From positions 62,001 to 126,000 of the forward strand of contig PALT01000038.1 in the NCBI GenBank assembly GCA_002706605.1: 64,000 nucleotides of DNA, in the 5' to 3' direction. This DNA is from Rhodovulum sp. (GTDB lineage: Bacteria; Pseudomonadota; Alphaproteobacteria; Rhodobacterales; Rhodobacteraceae). A program made the position numbers and the translations under genes. Of this stretch, positions 8,857 to 17,782 are shown one piece after another. The notes beneath the pieces are model-generated. The model saw nothing but the letters and a program-made list of their open reading frames with translations, ran no database searches and was not told where the DNA came from. Positions within the stretch are counted from its first letter, which is position 1, and each line of letters opens with the position of its first letter.

Positions 8857-8954
8857 TTCTCTCCACTTGACGTGGAGAGAAAGCCTTCGGCGAGGATATT
8901 TGAACCAAAGCAAAACCAAGCGCCGCGCGCATCTCTTGCTTTGGCGAAATATCC
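8857..8954. repeat. Intergenic inverted repeats of a REP-like kind
   Basis: A perfect 10-bp stem (TTCTCTCCAC with GTGGAGAGAA, 8857-8881) lacks a T run. It is followed by an imperfect long dyad whose arms start GGATATTTGAACCAAAGCAA (8894-8913) and end TTGCTTTGGCGAAATATCC (8936-8954). Similar GGATATTTG modules are, from memory, common at gene ends in this family. No second copy was seen in this window. Confidence 0.5.
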
Positions 8955-8964
8955 CGGGGGAGTT

Positions 8965-8990
8965 CGAGGGGGCAGCGCCCCCTCGTTTCA
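8965..8990 (+). terminator. Strong intrinsic terminator after the EF-hand gene
   Basis: CGAGGGGGC and GCCCCCTCG form a 9-bp stem with an AGC loop, followed by TTTCATTT. It ends at the 3' end of the convergent dehydrogenase gene (stop at 8992) and probably serves the EF-hand gene. Confidence 0.75.
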
Positions 8991-8991
8991 T

Positions 8992-11487
8992 TTAACCATC
9001 CACGCGGATGGTGACGTTTTTCGGGTCATAGGGGCTGTCTTCGGCGACAACGGCGTCAAATAGCTGATCGAACATCTTGACCTTCAGTTGGGTGCCAACC
9101 TCGGCGTGCTCGGGGGCGACATAGCCCATGCCAATCGATTTCTCGAAATGGACCGAATACCCGCCCGAGGTCAGACGACCAACGCGCGTGCCATCAGCGG
9201 CATAGAGCGCCTCACGGCCCCACGGGTCGGCGCCTTCGGGGCCGTCGATCAACAGGGTGACGCATTTCGCGCGAATGCCCGTGTCCAGCATCGCCTGCTT
9301 GCCGTAGAAGTCTTTGTCGAGGTCAACAAAGCGGTTCAGGCCAGCCTCAAGCGGGGTCGCGTCGCGGCCAAGCTCGGTGCCGAAGGCGCGATAGGATTTC
9401 TCCTGACGCAGCCAGTTCTGGGCGCGTGCGCCGACCGGTTTCAGGCCGTGCTTTTCGCCCGCTGCCATCAGACGATCCCACAGGTAGTTCTGCATCTCGA
9501 TCGGATGGTGCAGTTCCCAACCCAGTTCACCAGTATAGGCCACGCGGATCGCTTTGACGGGGCACATCATCAGTTCGATGTCGCGCGCCGACAGCCACGG
9601 GAAACGCTTGTTCGACAGGGCGGTTTCGGGCTCTGCGTCGCGGATCAGCTCGGCAAGGATGGCCCGTGCGTTCGGACCGGCCAGCGCGAACACACCGTAT
9701 TGAGAGGTGACGTCCTGCACGTTGATGCGACCGAACTCGGCCTCTTTGTCCTCGACCGCCTTGCGCAGGTAGTCGTGGTCATAGGCCTGCCATGCACCGG
9801 CGGAGACAAGGTAATAGCTATCCTCGGCCTCGCGCACGATGGTGTATTCGGTGCGCGTGGTGCCTGCCGACGTCAGAGCATAGGTCAGGTTGATGCGACC
9901 GACCTTGGGCAGCTTGTTACAGGTGAACCAATCGAGGAACGCAGTCGCGCCCGGACCCGAGACGCGCAGTTTCGCAAAGGCGGTCGCGTCGATGAGACCG
10001 GCGGTCTCGCGGATCGCTTTGGCCTCTTGCTCGGCGTATTGCCACCAGCCACCACGACGGAAGCTGCGCGCGGCGTGATCGTCGAACCCTTCGGGTGCGT
10101 AATAGTTCGGACGTTCCCACCCGTTCACGGCACCGAATTGTGCGCCCAGCGCCTTTTGGCGGTCATAGGCGGGTGCGGTTTTCAGCGGGCGACAGGCCGA
10201 ACGCTCTTCATCGGGGTGGTGCAGGATGTAGACGTGCTCATACGCTTCTTCGTTTTTACGCGCGGCGTATTCGGTGGTCATCCAGCTGCCATAGCGTTTG
10301 GGGTCGAGCGACGCCATGTCGATCTCGGCCTCGCCATTCACCATCATCTGGGCAAGGTAATAGCCGGTGCCGCCCGCGGCGGTAATGCCAAAGCTGAACC
10401 CTTCGGCCAGCCACATGTTGCGCAGACCCGGTGCCGGGCCCAACAGGGGGTTGCCGTCGGGGGTGTAGCAGATCGGGCCGTTAAAGTCGTCTTTCAGACC
10501 AACCGTTTCCGAGGACGGCAGACGGTGGATCATCGACATGTATTCTTCTTCGATCCGGTCCAGATCCAGTGGGAACAGATCCGCGCGGAAACTATCGGGG
10601 CAGCCGTATTCGAAACGGGCGGGCGCGTTCAGCTCATAGGGGCCAAGAATCCAGCCGCCGCGCTCTTCGCGGACGTACCATTTGGCGTCGGCGTCGCGGA
10701 TCACGGGGTGCTCTTCGCCGCCATTTTCGCGGTAGGCGACCAGTTCGGGATCGGGCTCGGTCACGATGAACTGGTGCTCAACGGGGATCGCGGGGATCTT
10801 GATGCCCAGCAATTTCGCGGTGCGCTGTGCGTGGTTGCCGGTGGCGGTCACGATGTGCTCGGCGGTGATGACGATCTGCTCCTCGGTCGGGACAAGGTTG
10901 CCACCGCGGTCCATCATCTTGGTGCAGGTGACCAGCCACGCGCTGCCGTTCCATTCATATCCATCGACCTGCCATTTGCGCTCAATCGTCACGCCGCGCT
11001 GACGGGCGCCCTTGGCCATCGCCATGGTGACGTCGGCGGGGTTAATATAGCCATCGGTCGGGTGATAGATCGCGCCCTTTAGGTCGTCGGTCTTGATCAG
11101 CGGCCAACGCTCTTTGATCTGCTCGGGCGTCATCCATTCATAGGGCACACCACAGGTTTCTGCGGTCGAGGCATAGAGCATATATTCATCCATGCGCTCA
11201 TCGGTTTGGGCCATACGCAGGTTGCCCACGACCGAAAAGCCCGCGTTCAGGCCGGTCTCTTCTTCAAGCGTCTTGTAGAACTTGATCGAATAGTCGTGGA
11301 TGTGAGTGGTGGCGTAGCTCATGTTGAAGTAGGGCAACAGGCCTGCCGCGTGCCAGGTCGAGCCGCTGGTCAGCTCATCCCGTTCCAACAGCATAACATC
11401 CTGCCACCCTGCACGCGCAAGGTGATACGCAATCGAGGTCCCGATTGCACCGCCGCCGACTACAAGGGCTTTGACATGGGTTTTCAT
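8992..11487 (-). CDS. Dimethylglycine/sarcosine dehydrogenase-type FAD oxidoreductase with GcvT domain
   Basis: This 831-residue two-part enzyme has an N-terminal DAO-type FAD fold (VVGGGAIG near residue 8) and a STWHAAGL motif, whose His is the covalent flavin attachment site in the dimethylglycine/sarcosine dehydrogenase family. The C-terminal half is a GcvT/aminomethyltransferase-like domain that would pass the one-carbon unit to tetrahydrofolate. The role is demethylation of N-methylated glycines in glycine-betaine catabolism. Start: ATG at 11487, MKTHVKALVVGGG, with AGAAGAG upstream. A longer frame to 11526 adds 13 residues unlike the family. Sarcosine versus dimethylglycine specificity is not resolved. 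Confidence 0.88.
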   Translation of the reverse strand: MKTHVKALVVGGGAIGTSIAYHLARAGWQDVMLLERDELTSGSTWHAAGLLPYFNMSYATTHIHDYSIKFYKTLEEETGLNAGFSVVGNLRMAQTDERMDEYMLYASTAETCGVPYEWMTPEQIKERWPLIKTDDLKGAIYHPTDGYINPADVTMAMAKGARQRGVTIERKWQVDGYEWNGSAWLVTCTKMMDRGGNLVPTEEQIVITAEHIVTATGNHAQRTAKLLGIKIPAIPVEHQFIVTEPDPELVAYRENGGEEHPVIRDADAKWYVREERGGWILGPYELNAPARFEYGCPDSFRADLFPLDLDRIEEEYMSMIHRLPSSETVGLKDDFNGPICYTPDGNPLLGPAPGLRNMWLAEGFSFGITAAGGTGYYLAQMMVNGEAEIDMASLDPKRYGSWMTTEYAARKNEEAYEHVYILHHPDEERSACRPLKTAPAYDRQKALGAQFGAVNGWERPNYYAPEGFDDHAARSFRRGGWWQYAEQEAKAIRETAGLIDATAFAKLRVSGPGATAFLDWFTCNKLPKVGRINLTYALTSAGTTRTEYTIVREAEDSYYLVSAGAWQAYDHDYLRKAVEDKEAEFGRINVQDVTSQYGVFALAGPNARAILAELIRDAEPETALSNKRFPWLSARDIELMMCPVKAIRVAYTGELGWELHHPIEMQNYLWDRLMAAGEKHGLKPVGARAQNWLRQEKSYRAFGTELGRDATPLEAGLNRFVDLDKDFYGKQAMLDTGIRAKCVTLLIDGPEGADPWGREALYAADGTRVGRLTSGGYSVHFEKSIGMGYVAPEHAEVGTQLKVKMFDQLFDAVVAEDSPYDPKNVTIRVDG

Positions 11488-11614
11488 GAGGCGCGACTCT
11501 TCTCTAGGGGTATGTTTTCCTAGCAATACCCAGATTCAGACGCGCCGCGCGTTTAGCCACCGACCGGAAATAGGAAAAAACCGACCTGTGTCGTTTTTCC
11601 GACCTCCGATCGCG

Positions 11615-12601
11615 TCACAGCATCGAGGGCACGACCATATCCGGCGGGCGGTGACCATCGGCAAAGGTCTTGATGTTGATGATGACCTTTTCGCCCATCT
11701 CCATCCGTCCCTCGACCGTGGCCGAGCCCATGTGGGGCAACAGAACCACGTTGTTCAACTCACGCAGGCGCGGGTTGATTTCATGGCCATGCTCGAACAC
11801 GTCCAGACCCGCACCGGCCAGCTCCCCGGCCCGCAACTGGCGCGTCAGGGCGTTTTCGTCGATCACCTCACCACGCGAGGTGTTCACGATCACAGCGTCC
11901 TTTTTCAACAGCTTGAGGCGGCGCGCATTCATCAAATGGAACGTGGATGGCGTATGCGGACAGTTGATCGACACTACATCCATACGCGCGATCATCTGGT
12001 CTAGGCTCTCCCAATAGGTGGCCTCATGCGCGGCCTCGACCTCGGGGCGCAGACGGGTGCGGTTGTGGTAATGGATCTGCATGCCAAAGGCGCGCGCGCG
12101 GGTCGCCACGGCCTGACCGATGCGGCCCATGCCAAGGATGCCCAAACGGCGCCCGCCGACCCGACCGCCCAGAAACGCGGTGGGGGTCCAGCCCTCCCAT
12201 TGGCCGGACTGCATCGCGGCCAGACCTTCGGGAATGCGCCGCGTCACGGCCAGAATCAGGGCCATGGTCATATCGGCGGTGTCATCGGTGACAACGCCCG
12301 GCGTGTTGCTGACCAGAATGCCGCGCTGGCGGGCGGTGTGAACGTCGATGTGATCCACACCCGCGCCATAGTTCGCGATCAGTTTCAACCGGTCACCGGC
12401 GGCGGCCAGCATCCCCTGATCAATCCGGTCCGTGACGGTCGGCACCAGGACATCGGCCCGCTGCATGGCGCGGATCAGATCCTCGCGCGACATCTTTTCG
12501 TCGGCCACGGACAACTCGACGTTGAAGAGTTCGGAAAGACGGGTCTCAACCACCTCCGGTAACCGTCGCGTGACGACAACACTTAGACGTTCTGCTGGCA
12601 T
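11615..12601 (-). CDS. D-2-hydroxyacid dehydrogenase (glyoxylate/hydroxypyruvate reductase type)
   Basis: This 328-residue NAD(P)-dependent reductase of the D-isomer-specific 2-hydroxyacid dehydrogenase family has the nucleotide motif GMGRIGQAVA, the catalytic Arg in NTSRGEVIDE, and a late LLPHMGSAT segment with the catalytic His. The NYGAGVDHID segment is typical of the glyoxylate/hydroxypyruvate branch. It would reduce hydroxypyruvate or glyoxylate to glycerate or glycolate, fitting the neighbouring one-carbon and glycine gene. The ATG at 12601 is favoured because the family N-terminus begins there; the frame upstream to 12736 shows no homology. Exact substrate preference is inferred. Confidence 0.82.
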   Translation of the reverse strand: MPAERLSVVVTRRLPEVVETRLSELFNVELSVADEKMSREDLIRAMQRADVLVPTVTDRIDQGMLAAAGDRLKLIANYGAGVDHIDVHTARQRGILVSNTPGVVTDDTADMTMALILAVTRRIPEGLAAMQSGQWEGWTPTAFLGGRVGGRRLGILGMGRIGQAVATRARAFGMQIHYHNRTRLRPEVEAAHEATYWESLDQMIARMDVVSINCPHTPSTFHLMNARRLKLLKKDAVIVNTSRGEVIDENALTRQLRAGELAGAGLDVFEHGHEINPRLRELNNVVLLPHMGSATVEGRMEMGEKVIINIKTFADGHRPPDMVVPSML

Positions 12602-12727
12602 TCCGGGCCCCCCGTTCTCTTTCCAAGCCTGTCCCTTGATGGCAAAGTGTCCCAGAACGGGGCGCTGCACAAGACCCCGACGCCAGAGATGGCGCAAACA
12701 CGGCGAACGTATTTCATGAGGCGGCAT

Positions 12728-13219
12728 ATGCGACACTTGCTTTGGGCAGTTGCGTTGAGTGTGGGACTATCCGGTCTGGCACAGGCGCAGGACGTGGGGC
12801 CCGTGACGAACCTGCCCCTGCCGCGGTTTGTGTCGATGAAGGCCAGCGAGGGCTTTGCCCGTCGTGGTCCCGGTCGCACGCATAAAATCGACTGGGTTTA
12901 CAAGCACCGCAACCAGCCGTTGGAGATCACCGCCGAGTTCGGCCACTGGCGTCGCGTGCGCGATCAGGACGGGTTTGGCGGGTGGATGCATTATTCCCTA
13001 TTGTCGGGGGTGCGCACGGTTCTGGTGACCACCGATTTCGCGTCGCTGCACCGCGCGCCGGACGCCGAAACCATGGTGACCGCCAACGCCGAGATGGGCG
13101 CGGTGGCGCGTTTGCTTGGCTGTGTGCCCGCGTGGTGCGAGATTTCCGCCGGTGGCGGTGCCGGTTGGATCAAGAAATCCGACATCTGGGGCGTCAACGA
13201 CGACGAAGTATTTGAATAG
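12728..13219 (+). CDS. Secreted SH3-domain protein
   Basis: This protein of about 163 residues has a signal peptide (LLWAVALSVGLSGLAQAQ) and two bacterial SH3-like units: G-x-x-R-x-G-P-x-x-x-x-x-x-W-V-Y (about 47-62) and a second ending with GAGWIKKSDIWGV. Such domains bind cell-wall peptides or polysaccharides in the periplasm. The ATG at 12728 is chosen because GAGGCGG precedes it; 12716 is the alternative. It is divergent from the hydroxyacid dehydrogenase. The specific function is unknown. Confidence 0.8.
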   Translation: MRHLLWAVALSVGLSGLAQAQDVGPVTNLPLPRFVSMKASEGFARRGPGRTHKIDWVYKHRNQPLEITAEFGHWRRVRDQDGFGGWMHYSLLSGVRTVLVTTDFASLHRAPDAETMVTANAEMGAVARLLGCVPAWCEISAGGGAGWIKKSDIWGVNDDEVFE

Positions 13220-13272
13220 ACCCCAGAATCCATTTAGGGGACGCCCCCCGCAACAGATCAAAGGGCGCGCCA

Positions 13273-14178
13273 ATGGCACAGAATGACGCTACACGGTTGA
13301 ACCTGTCTGCAGGTGTGGCCTCGGTCGGGGTGGCCTTCGTTCTGGTCGCGCTCAAGCTCTGGGCGCTAAGCCAGACCAACGCCCTCTCCGTGGCGGCGTC
13401 ACTGGCCGATAGCGCAATGGACCTGATGATCTCGCTGGGCGGGTTGGTGGCGGTCTATTATGCCGCGCGCCCCGCCGATGACGATCATACCTTCGGGCAC
13501 AGCTCGGCCGAGGATCTGGCCGCGCTGGGACAGTCGTTGTTCATCCTGATGTCTGCCGGCGCGATTGGCTGGACCGCGTTTATGCGCCTGCTATCGGGCA
13601 CGCCGTCGACCCTGATGGATCAGGGCGCGGGGATCATCGTCATGGCGATTTCGATCGTCCTGACCGTGGCCTTGGTTCTCTGGCAACGCCGCGTGGCCAA
13701 GCGCACCGGCAACCGCGTCGTGGCGGCGGATTCGTTGCATTACATCGGGGATTTGCTGCCCAGCATTGGCGCGATCATCGCCCTGTGGGTGTCCTCGCAA
13801 TTCGGGATCGGCCAGATCGACAATATCGTCGCCATCGCCGCCGCTGTCTTCATGGCCGTGGGCGCGACGCGTCTGTTCACCGGCGCATGGAACGCGCTGA
13901 TGGACCGCGCCGCCGATCCGGACCTGATTGCGGGGATTGAGGACATCGTGCGCGATTGGCCCGGCGTGCGCGGATACCATGACCTGCAAACCCGTACAGC
14001 GGGCAGTAGGGTTTTCGTCAACATCCATATCGAACTGGACGGGGATCAGACCCTTTATGTGGCGCATGGGATCGGCGCGGGTCTGAAACGCGCGATTGTC
14101 GAGGCCTATCCGCAAGTCGATCTGATCGTGCACAAGGACCCCGCCCGCAACGCACAGGCGGCACGCGGCGGGGCCTAA
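13273..14178 (+). CDS. Cation diffusion facilitator family efflux protein
   Basis: This 301-residue CDF transporter resembles FieF/YiiP. Six membrane helices span about residues 10-210. The metal-site motifs are DSAMD in helix 2 and a HYIGD-type motif in helix 5, and HTFGHSS lies in the loop after helix 2. The cytoplasmic C-terminal domain carries HDLQTRTAGSRVFVNIHIELD, the usual dimer and metal-sensing unit. It would exchange Zn2+, Fe2+ or similar divalent ions for protons across the inner membrane. It lies 53 bases after the SH3 gene and converges on the peptidase gene. Confidence 0.9.
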   Translation: MAQNDATRLNLSAGVASVGVAFVLVALKLWALSQTNALSVAASLADSAMDLMISLGGLVAVYYAARPADDDHTFGHSSAEDLAALGQSLFILMSAGAIGWTAFMRLLSGTPSTLMDQGAGIIVMAISIVLTVALVLWQRRVAKRTGNRVVAADSLHYIGDLLPSIGAIIALWVSSQFGIGQIDNIVAIAAAVFMAVGATRLFTGAWNALMDRAADPDLIAGIEDIVRDWPGVRGYHDLQTRTAGSRVFVNIHIELDGDQTLYVAHGIGAGLKRAIVEAYPQVDLIVHKDPARNAQAARGGA

Positions 14179-14193
14179 ACCCCGCCGTGATTG

Positions 14194-16212
14194 TTAGGCC
14201 AGACCGCGACCGGCCAACAGGGCCTCGGGCCCCGGCAACCGACCACGGAACGCGACATAGAGCTCATCCGCGTCCTGCGATCCGCCGGTTGACAGGATGA
14301 ACTGCTCCAGCCGATTGGCCGTGTCCGCGTCAAACGCATCCCCGACCTCGTCAAAGGCGGCAAAGGCGTCGGCGTCCATCACCTCGGACCACATGTAACT
14401 GTAGTATCCGCTGGAATAGCCATCGCCCGAAAAGACATGCGCGAAATGCGGCGTGGCGTGGCGCATGGTGATCGCGTCGGGCAGGCCCATGTCGGACAGG
14501 ATTTGCGCCTGTGCCGCCATCGGATCGGCGGGCGGTGTGCCTTGGTGGAACTTGATATCGACCATCGCGCTGGCCACATATTCGACGGTCTGGAACCCCA
14601 TGTCATAGGTCGCCGCCGCCAACAGCCGGTCCAGCAAATCCTTGGGCATCGGCTCGCCCGTCTCGGCATGGGTCGCGAATTCGGTCAGGACCTCGGGCAC
14701 CTCCAGCCAATGTTCATAGAGCTGGCTGGGCAGTTCCACGAAATCACGCGCCACGGACGTGCCCGAGATGCTCTCGTACGTCACATCGCTCAGCATCTGG
14801 TGGAGCGCATGGCCGAACTCGTGAAACAGCGTGCGCGCATCGTCATAGGACAGTAACGCCGGTTGCCCCGCAGGCGGTTTGGCAAAGTTACAGACGTTAT
14901 GCACGATGGGGCGGACATCGCCGCCCAGCTTGCGCTGGCTGCGGCTGGCCGAACACCATGCGCCCGACCGTTTCGATCCGCGCGCGAAATAATCGCCCAT
15001 GAACACGGCCACATGTTGGCCGTTGCGGGTGACCTCATAAACGCGGACATCGGGGTGATAGGCGGGCACGTCCAGCGGCGCGAACTCCAACCCGAACAGG
15101 CGGTTCGCGCAGGCAAAGGCGGCCTCGATCATGCGGTCCAGTTGCAGATAGGGTTTCAGGACGGCCTCGTCCAAGTCATGCTCGGCCTTGCGGCGTTTTT
15201 CCGAATAATACCGCCAATCCCACGGGGCCAGCGGTTCATTCACCCCGTCCTGTGTCATCAGATCCTGCAGCACCTCTGCATCGGCCAGTGCGGTCGCCTT
15301 GGCCGGTTCCCACACCCGTTTCAGCAGGGTTTCCACATTCGCGGGCGTCTTGGCCATTTCGGTCTCAAGCTTGTACGCCGCGAAATCCGCGTATCCCAAC
15401 AGGTTTGCGCGTTCATGGCGCAGGGACAGGATTTCGGCGGCGATGTCGCGGTTGTCGGTTTCGCCCCCGTTGGCCCCGCGCGCGGTCCACGCGGCAAATG
15501 CCTTTTCGCGCAGATCGCGACGGGGCGAGAATTGCAAAAACGGCACGATCAGCGACCGCGACAGGGTCAAAACGGGACCGTCTGCGCCCTTTTCCTCACC
15601 CGCGGCGCGGGCCCCGTCCCGCACGAAACCGGGCAGACCGTCAAGGTCCTCCTCGGCCAGCGGCATGAACCACCCACGCTCATCCGCCAGCAGGTTTTGC
15701 GAGAATTGCGTGCCCAGAACGGCCAGACGCGATTTCACCTCGGTCAGGCGGTCACGCGCGTCGCCCTGCAACTGGGCCCCCTGACGGACGAACCCGCGAT
15801 GGGTCAGCTTCAGAACCTGCGCCTGTTCATCGGTTAGGTTCAGGTCCGCGCGCCCCTGCCACAGGGTGTCGATGCGCGCGAACAAGGCGGCGTTCATCGA
15901 AATCTCGGACGAATAGGCCGACAGTTTCGGCGCAAATTCCCGTTGCAGGCGTTCGCGTTCCGGCGTGCTATCCGCGCCCGCGACGGAATAGAACACACCC
16001 AGCATCCGACCAAACCGGTCCCCCGCCAGTTCCAGCGCGTCGATCGTGTTTGCAAACGTCGGCGGGTCGGTCTGATCGGCGATAGCGGCGATTTCGGCGC
16101 GCGCCTCATCAATCAGGACCTCGAACGCCTCTTCAAAATCAGCGTCGGAAATGTCGGCATAGGGGGGCAGGTCAAACGGTGTCGACCAGTCGCCAAGCAA
16201 CGGGTTGGTCAT
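14194..16212 (-). CDS. M3-family oligopeptidase (peptidyl-dipeptidase Dcp / oligopeptidase A type)
   Basis: This 672-residue zinc metallopeptidase has the catalytic HEFGHALH motif in the TLFHEFGHALHQML segment, followed by a downstream Glu ligand region, and the full M3 length. It would degrade short peptides in the cytoplasm, as no signal peptide is visible. The ATG at 16212 has GGAG eight bases upstream; a TTG directly before it is disregarded. It converges with the CDF gene, 15 bases apart. Dcp versus OpdA subtype is not settled. Confidence 0.9.
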   Translation of the reverse strand: MTNPLLGDWSTPFDLPPYADISDADFEEAFEVLIDEARAEIAAIADQTDPPTFANTIDALELAGDRFGRMLGVFYSVAGADSTPERERLQREFAPKLSAYSSEISMNAALFARIDTLWQGRADLNLTDEQAQVLKLTHRGFVRQGAQLQGDARDRLTEVKSRLAVLGTQFSQNLLADERGWFMPLAEEDLDGLPGFVRDGARAAGEEKGADGPVLTLSRSLIVPFLQFSPRRDLREKAFAAWTARGANGGETDNRDIAAEILSLRHERANLLGYADFAAYKLETEMAKTPANVETLLKRVWEPAKATALADAEVLQDLMTQDGVNEPLAPWDWRYYSEKRRKAEHDLDEAVLKPYLQLDRMIEAAFACANRLFGLEFAPLDVPAYHPDVRVYEVTRNGQHVAVFMGDYFARGSKRSGAWCSASRSQRKLGGDVRPIVHNVCNFAKPPAGQPALLSYDDARTLFHEFGHALHQMLSDVTYESISGTSVARDFVELPSQLYEHWLEVPEVLTEFATHAETGEPMPKDLLDRLLAAATYDMGFQTVEYVASAMVDIKFHQGTPPADPMAAQAQILSDMGLPDAITMRHATPHFAHVFSGDGYSSGYYSYMWSEVMDADAFAAFDEVGDAFDADTANRLEQFILSTGGSQDADELYVAFRGRLPGPEALLAGRGLA

Positions 16213-16270
16213 CAAGAAAACTCCTTTGTCACACTCAAGCTAGGTTGCCCCGTGACAAAGTTCCAGAGCC

Positions 16271-17314
16271 CTAATGCACGTCCCCACAAACGGGGCAATC
16301 GGCGCGACGTTTGACGGTCATCTGGCGGTTCTCACCATAAAGCGCGTCATAGAATTGCAACCGTCCGCGCAGGGATTGACCAGCATCAACGATGTCCTTG
16401 ATCGCCTCGACCGCCATCATCGACCCGACCACACCAGGCAGGGCCCCCATGACCCCCGCCTCGGCGCAACTGGGGGCCAGACCGGCCGCCGGGGCCATGG
16501 GGAACACGCATTCATAGCACGGCGCATCGCGGGCCGGATCATAGAGGCTGATCTGCCCTTCCCATTGCGTGATAGCGGCGGAAATCAACGGCTTGCCCGC
16601 CGCGACGGCGGCGCGGTTCACCATATAACGCGTGTCGAAATTGTCCGTCCCGTCAAGGATCAGGTCATACTCCGCGAACATCTCAACCGCCGTTTCTGTG
16701 TCCAGACGGCGGTGATACGGGCGCACGGTGATATGCGGGTTCAGGGCCAGCATCGCCTCTTGGGCCGAAAACACCTTGGGCATGTCCAGACGGTCGTCGG
16801 TATGGATGATCTGGCGTTGCAGGTTCGACAGATCGACCGTGTCGTCATCCACGACGCCTATCGTCCCGACCCCAGCGGCGGCCAGATACATCAACGCAGG
16901 TGAGCCAAGCCCCCCTGCCCCGATCACCAGAACCTTGGCATTCTTCAGGCGCTTCTGACCGGGACCGCCCACCTCACGCAGGACGATATGACGGGCGTAG
17001 CGCTCCAGTTCGGTCGCGGTGAACTTGTCCGATTTGACCTCGGGCGCGGGATCATCCGTGCGGGCACGCGCGCGCAGTTGGCCCAGCGCCCAGCGATAGC
17101 CATAGACCAGCGCGACCGCCCCCCCAAGGACCAGCCATTCATTCCGCGTCCCGCCAAGGTTTTCGACCATCGGGTGCCCATCGGGCAGAACAGACAACAG
17201 GATCAGAACCCCAAGGTACAGCAGGCCCAGCATCACCATCCGCGCCCGCACCGGCACGTTCAGGATCGCGCCAAAGCCCCAGATCAGGACCGCAATCGCC
17301 AGAACCACAACCAT
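16271..17314 (-). CDS. MoeB/ThiF-type adenylyltransferase with N-terminal membrane helices
   Basis: In this 347-residue protein residues 1-75 hold two or three hydrophobic helices. A complete E1-like domain follows from about residue 100: the ATP site GAGGLGSPALMYLA, DDDTVDLSNLQRQ, zinc Cys pairs CYEC and CPVC, and a Cys (APSCAEAGV) in the catalytic region. MoeB and ThiF enzymes adenylate the C-terminal Gly of MoaD or ThiS sulfur carriers. The membrane anchor is not part of E. coli MoeB. The ATG directly abuts the dut stop, and the gene is last in a coaBC-dut chain. The partner carrier is not in the window. Confidence 0.85.
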   Translation of the reverse strand: MVVVLAIAVLIWGFGAILNVPVRARMVMLGLLYLGVLILLSVLPDGHPMVENLGGTRNEWLVLGGAVALVYGYRWALGQLRARARTDDPAPEVKSDKFTATELERYARHIVLREVGGPGQKRLKNAKVLVIGAGGLGSPALMYLAAAGVGTIGVVDDDTVDLSNLQRQIIHTDDRLDMPKVFSAQEAMLALNPHITVRPYHRRLDTETAVEMFAEYDLILDGTDNFDTRYMVNRAAVAAGKPLISAAITQWEGQISLYDPARDAPCYECVFPMAPAAGLAPSCAEAGVMGALPGVVGSMMAVEAIKDIVDAGQSLRGRLQFYDALYGENRQMTVKRRADCPVCGDVH

Positions 17315-17782
17315 TTACGCGCGCCCCGTGCTGCCAAACCCGCCCGCGCCACGGTCCGTGTCGCTGAGGTCCTCCGCGGTGGCGAACACGCCTTGCACGA
17401 CGGGGGCCACGACCAATTGCGCGATCCGGTCGCCGTGGGCGATCTGGAACGGCTGATCGGACAGGTTGATCAACAACACCCCCAGCGGTCCGCGATAATC
17501 GCTGTCGATTGTGCCGGGTGCATTGGGGATCGAAATCCCGTGTTTATAGGCAAGACCCGAACGCGGGCGCACCTGAATTTCGAACCCTTCGGGGATTTCA
17601 ACGCGCAGGCCCGTGGGAACCAACGCCCGCTCTCCCGGTGCCAAGGTCAGGCCGGTCTCACGATCCTCGGGGCGCAGGTTCGCGCGCACATCGGCGCCCG
17701 CCGCACCCGTGGTTTCATAGGACGGCAGGGCCACGCCCCTGTCCGCCCAGTCGTCAAACAGAACCTTGATCATCGGGGTCAT
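17315..17782 (-). CDS. dut: dUTP diphosphatase
   Basis: This 155-residue trimeric dUTPase converts dUTP to dUMP and keeps uracil out of DNA. All five family motifs are present: [19 protein letters not shown], the substrate-binding [22 protein letters not shown] and the C-terminal arm [12 protein letters not shown]. The ATG at 17782 overlaps the coaBC stop as ATGA, a sign of translational coupling; MIKVLF at 17773 is an alternative start. The coaBC-dut pairing is widespread in proteobacteria. Confidence 0.96.
   Translation of the reverse strand: MTPMIKVLFDDWADRGVALPSYETTGAAGADVRANLRPEDRETGLTLAPGERALVPTGLRVEIPEGFEIQVRPRSGLAYKHGISIPNAPGTIDSDYRGPLGVLLINLSDQPFQIAHGDRIAQLVVAPVVQGVFATAEDLSDTDRGAGGFGSTGRA

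Noticed and set aside
8857-8881. Perfect 10-bp hairpin as an intrinsic terminator
   Set aside because: No T run follows on either strand; the stronger terminator is at 8965-8990.
9088-11082. Long plus-strand open frame (664 codons) opposite the dehydrogenase
   Set aside because: It mirrors the codon pattern of the dimethylglycine dehydrogenase gene, has no domain of its own and no ribosome-binding site. Long antisense frames are expected in GC-rich genes.
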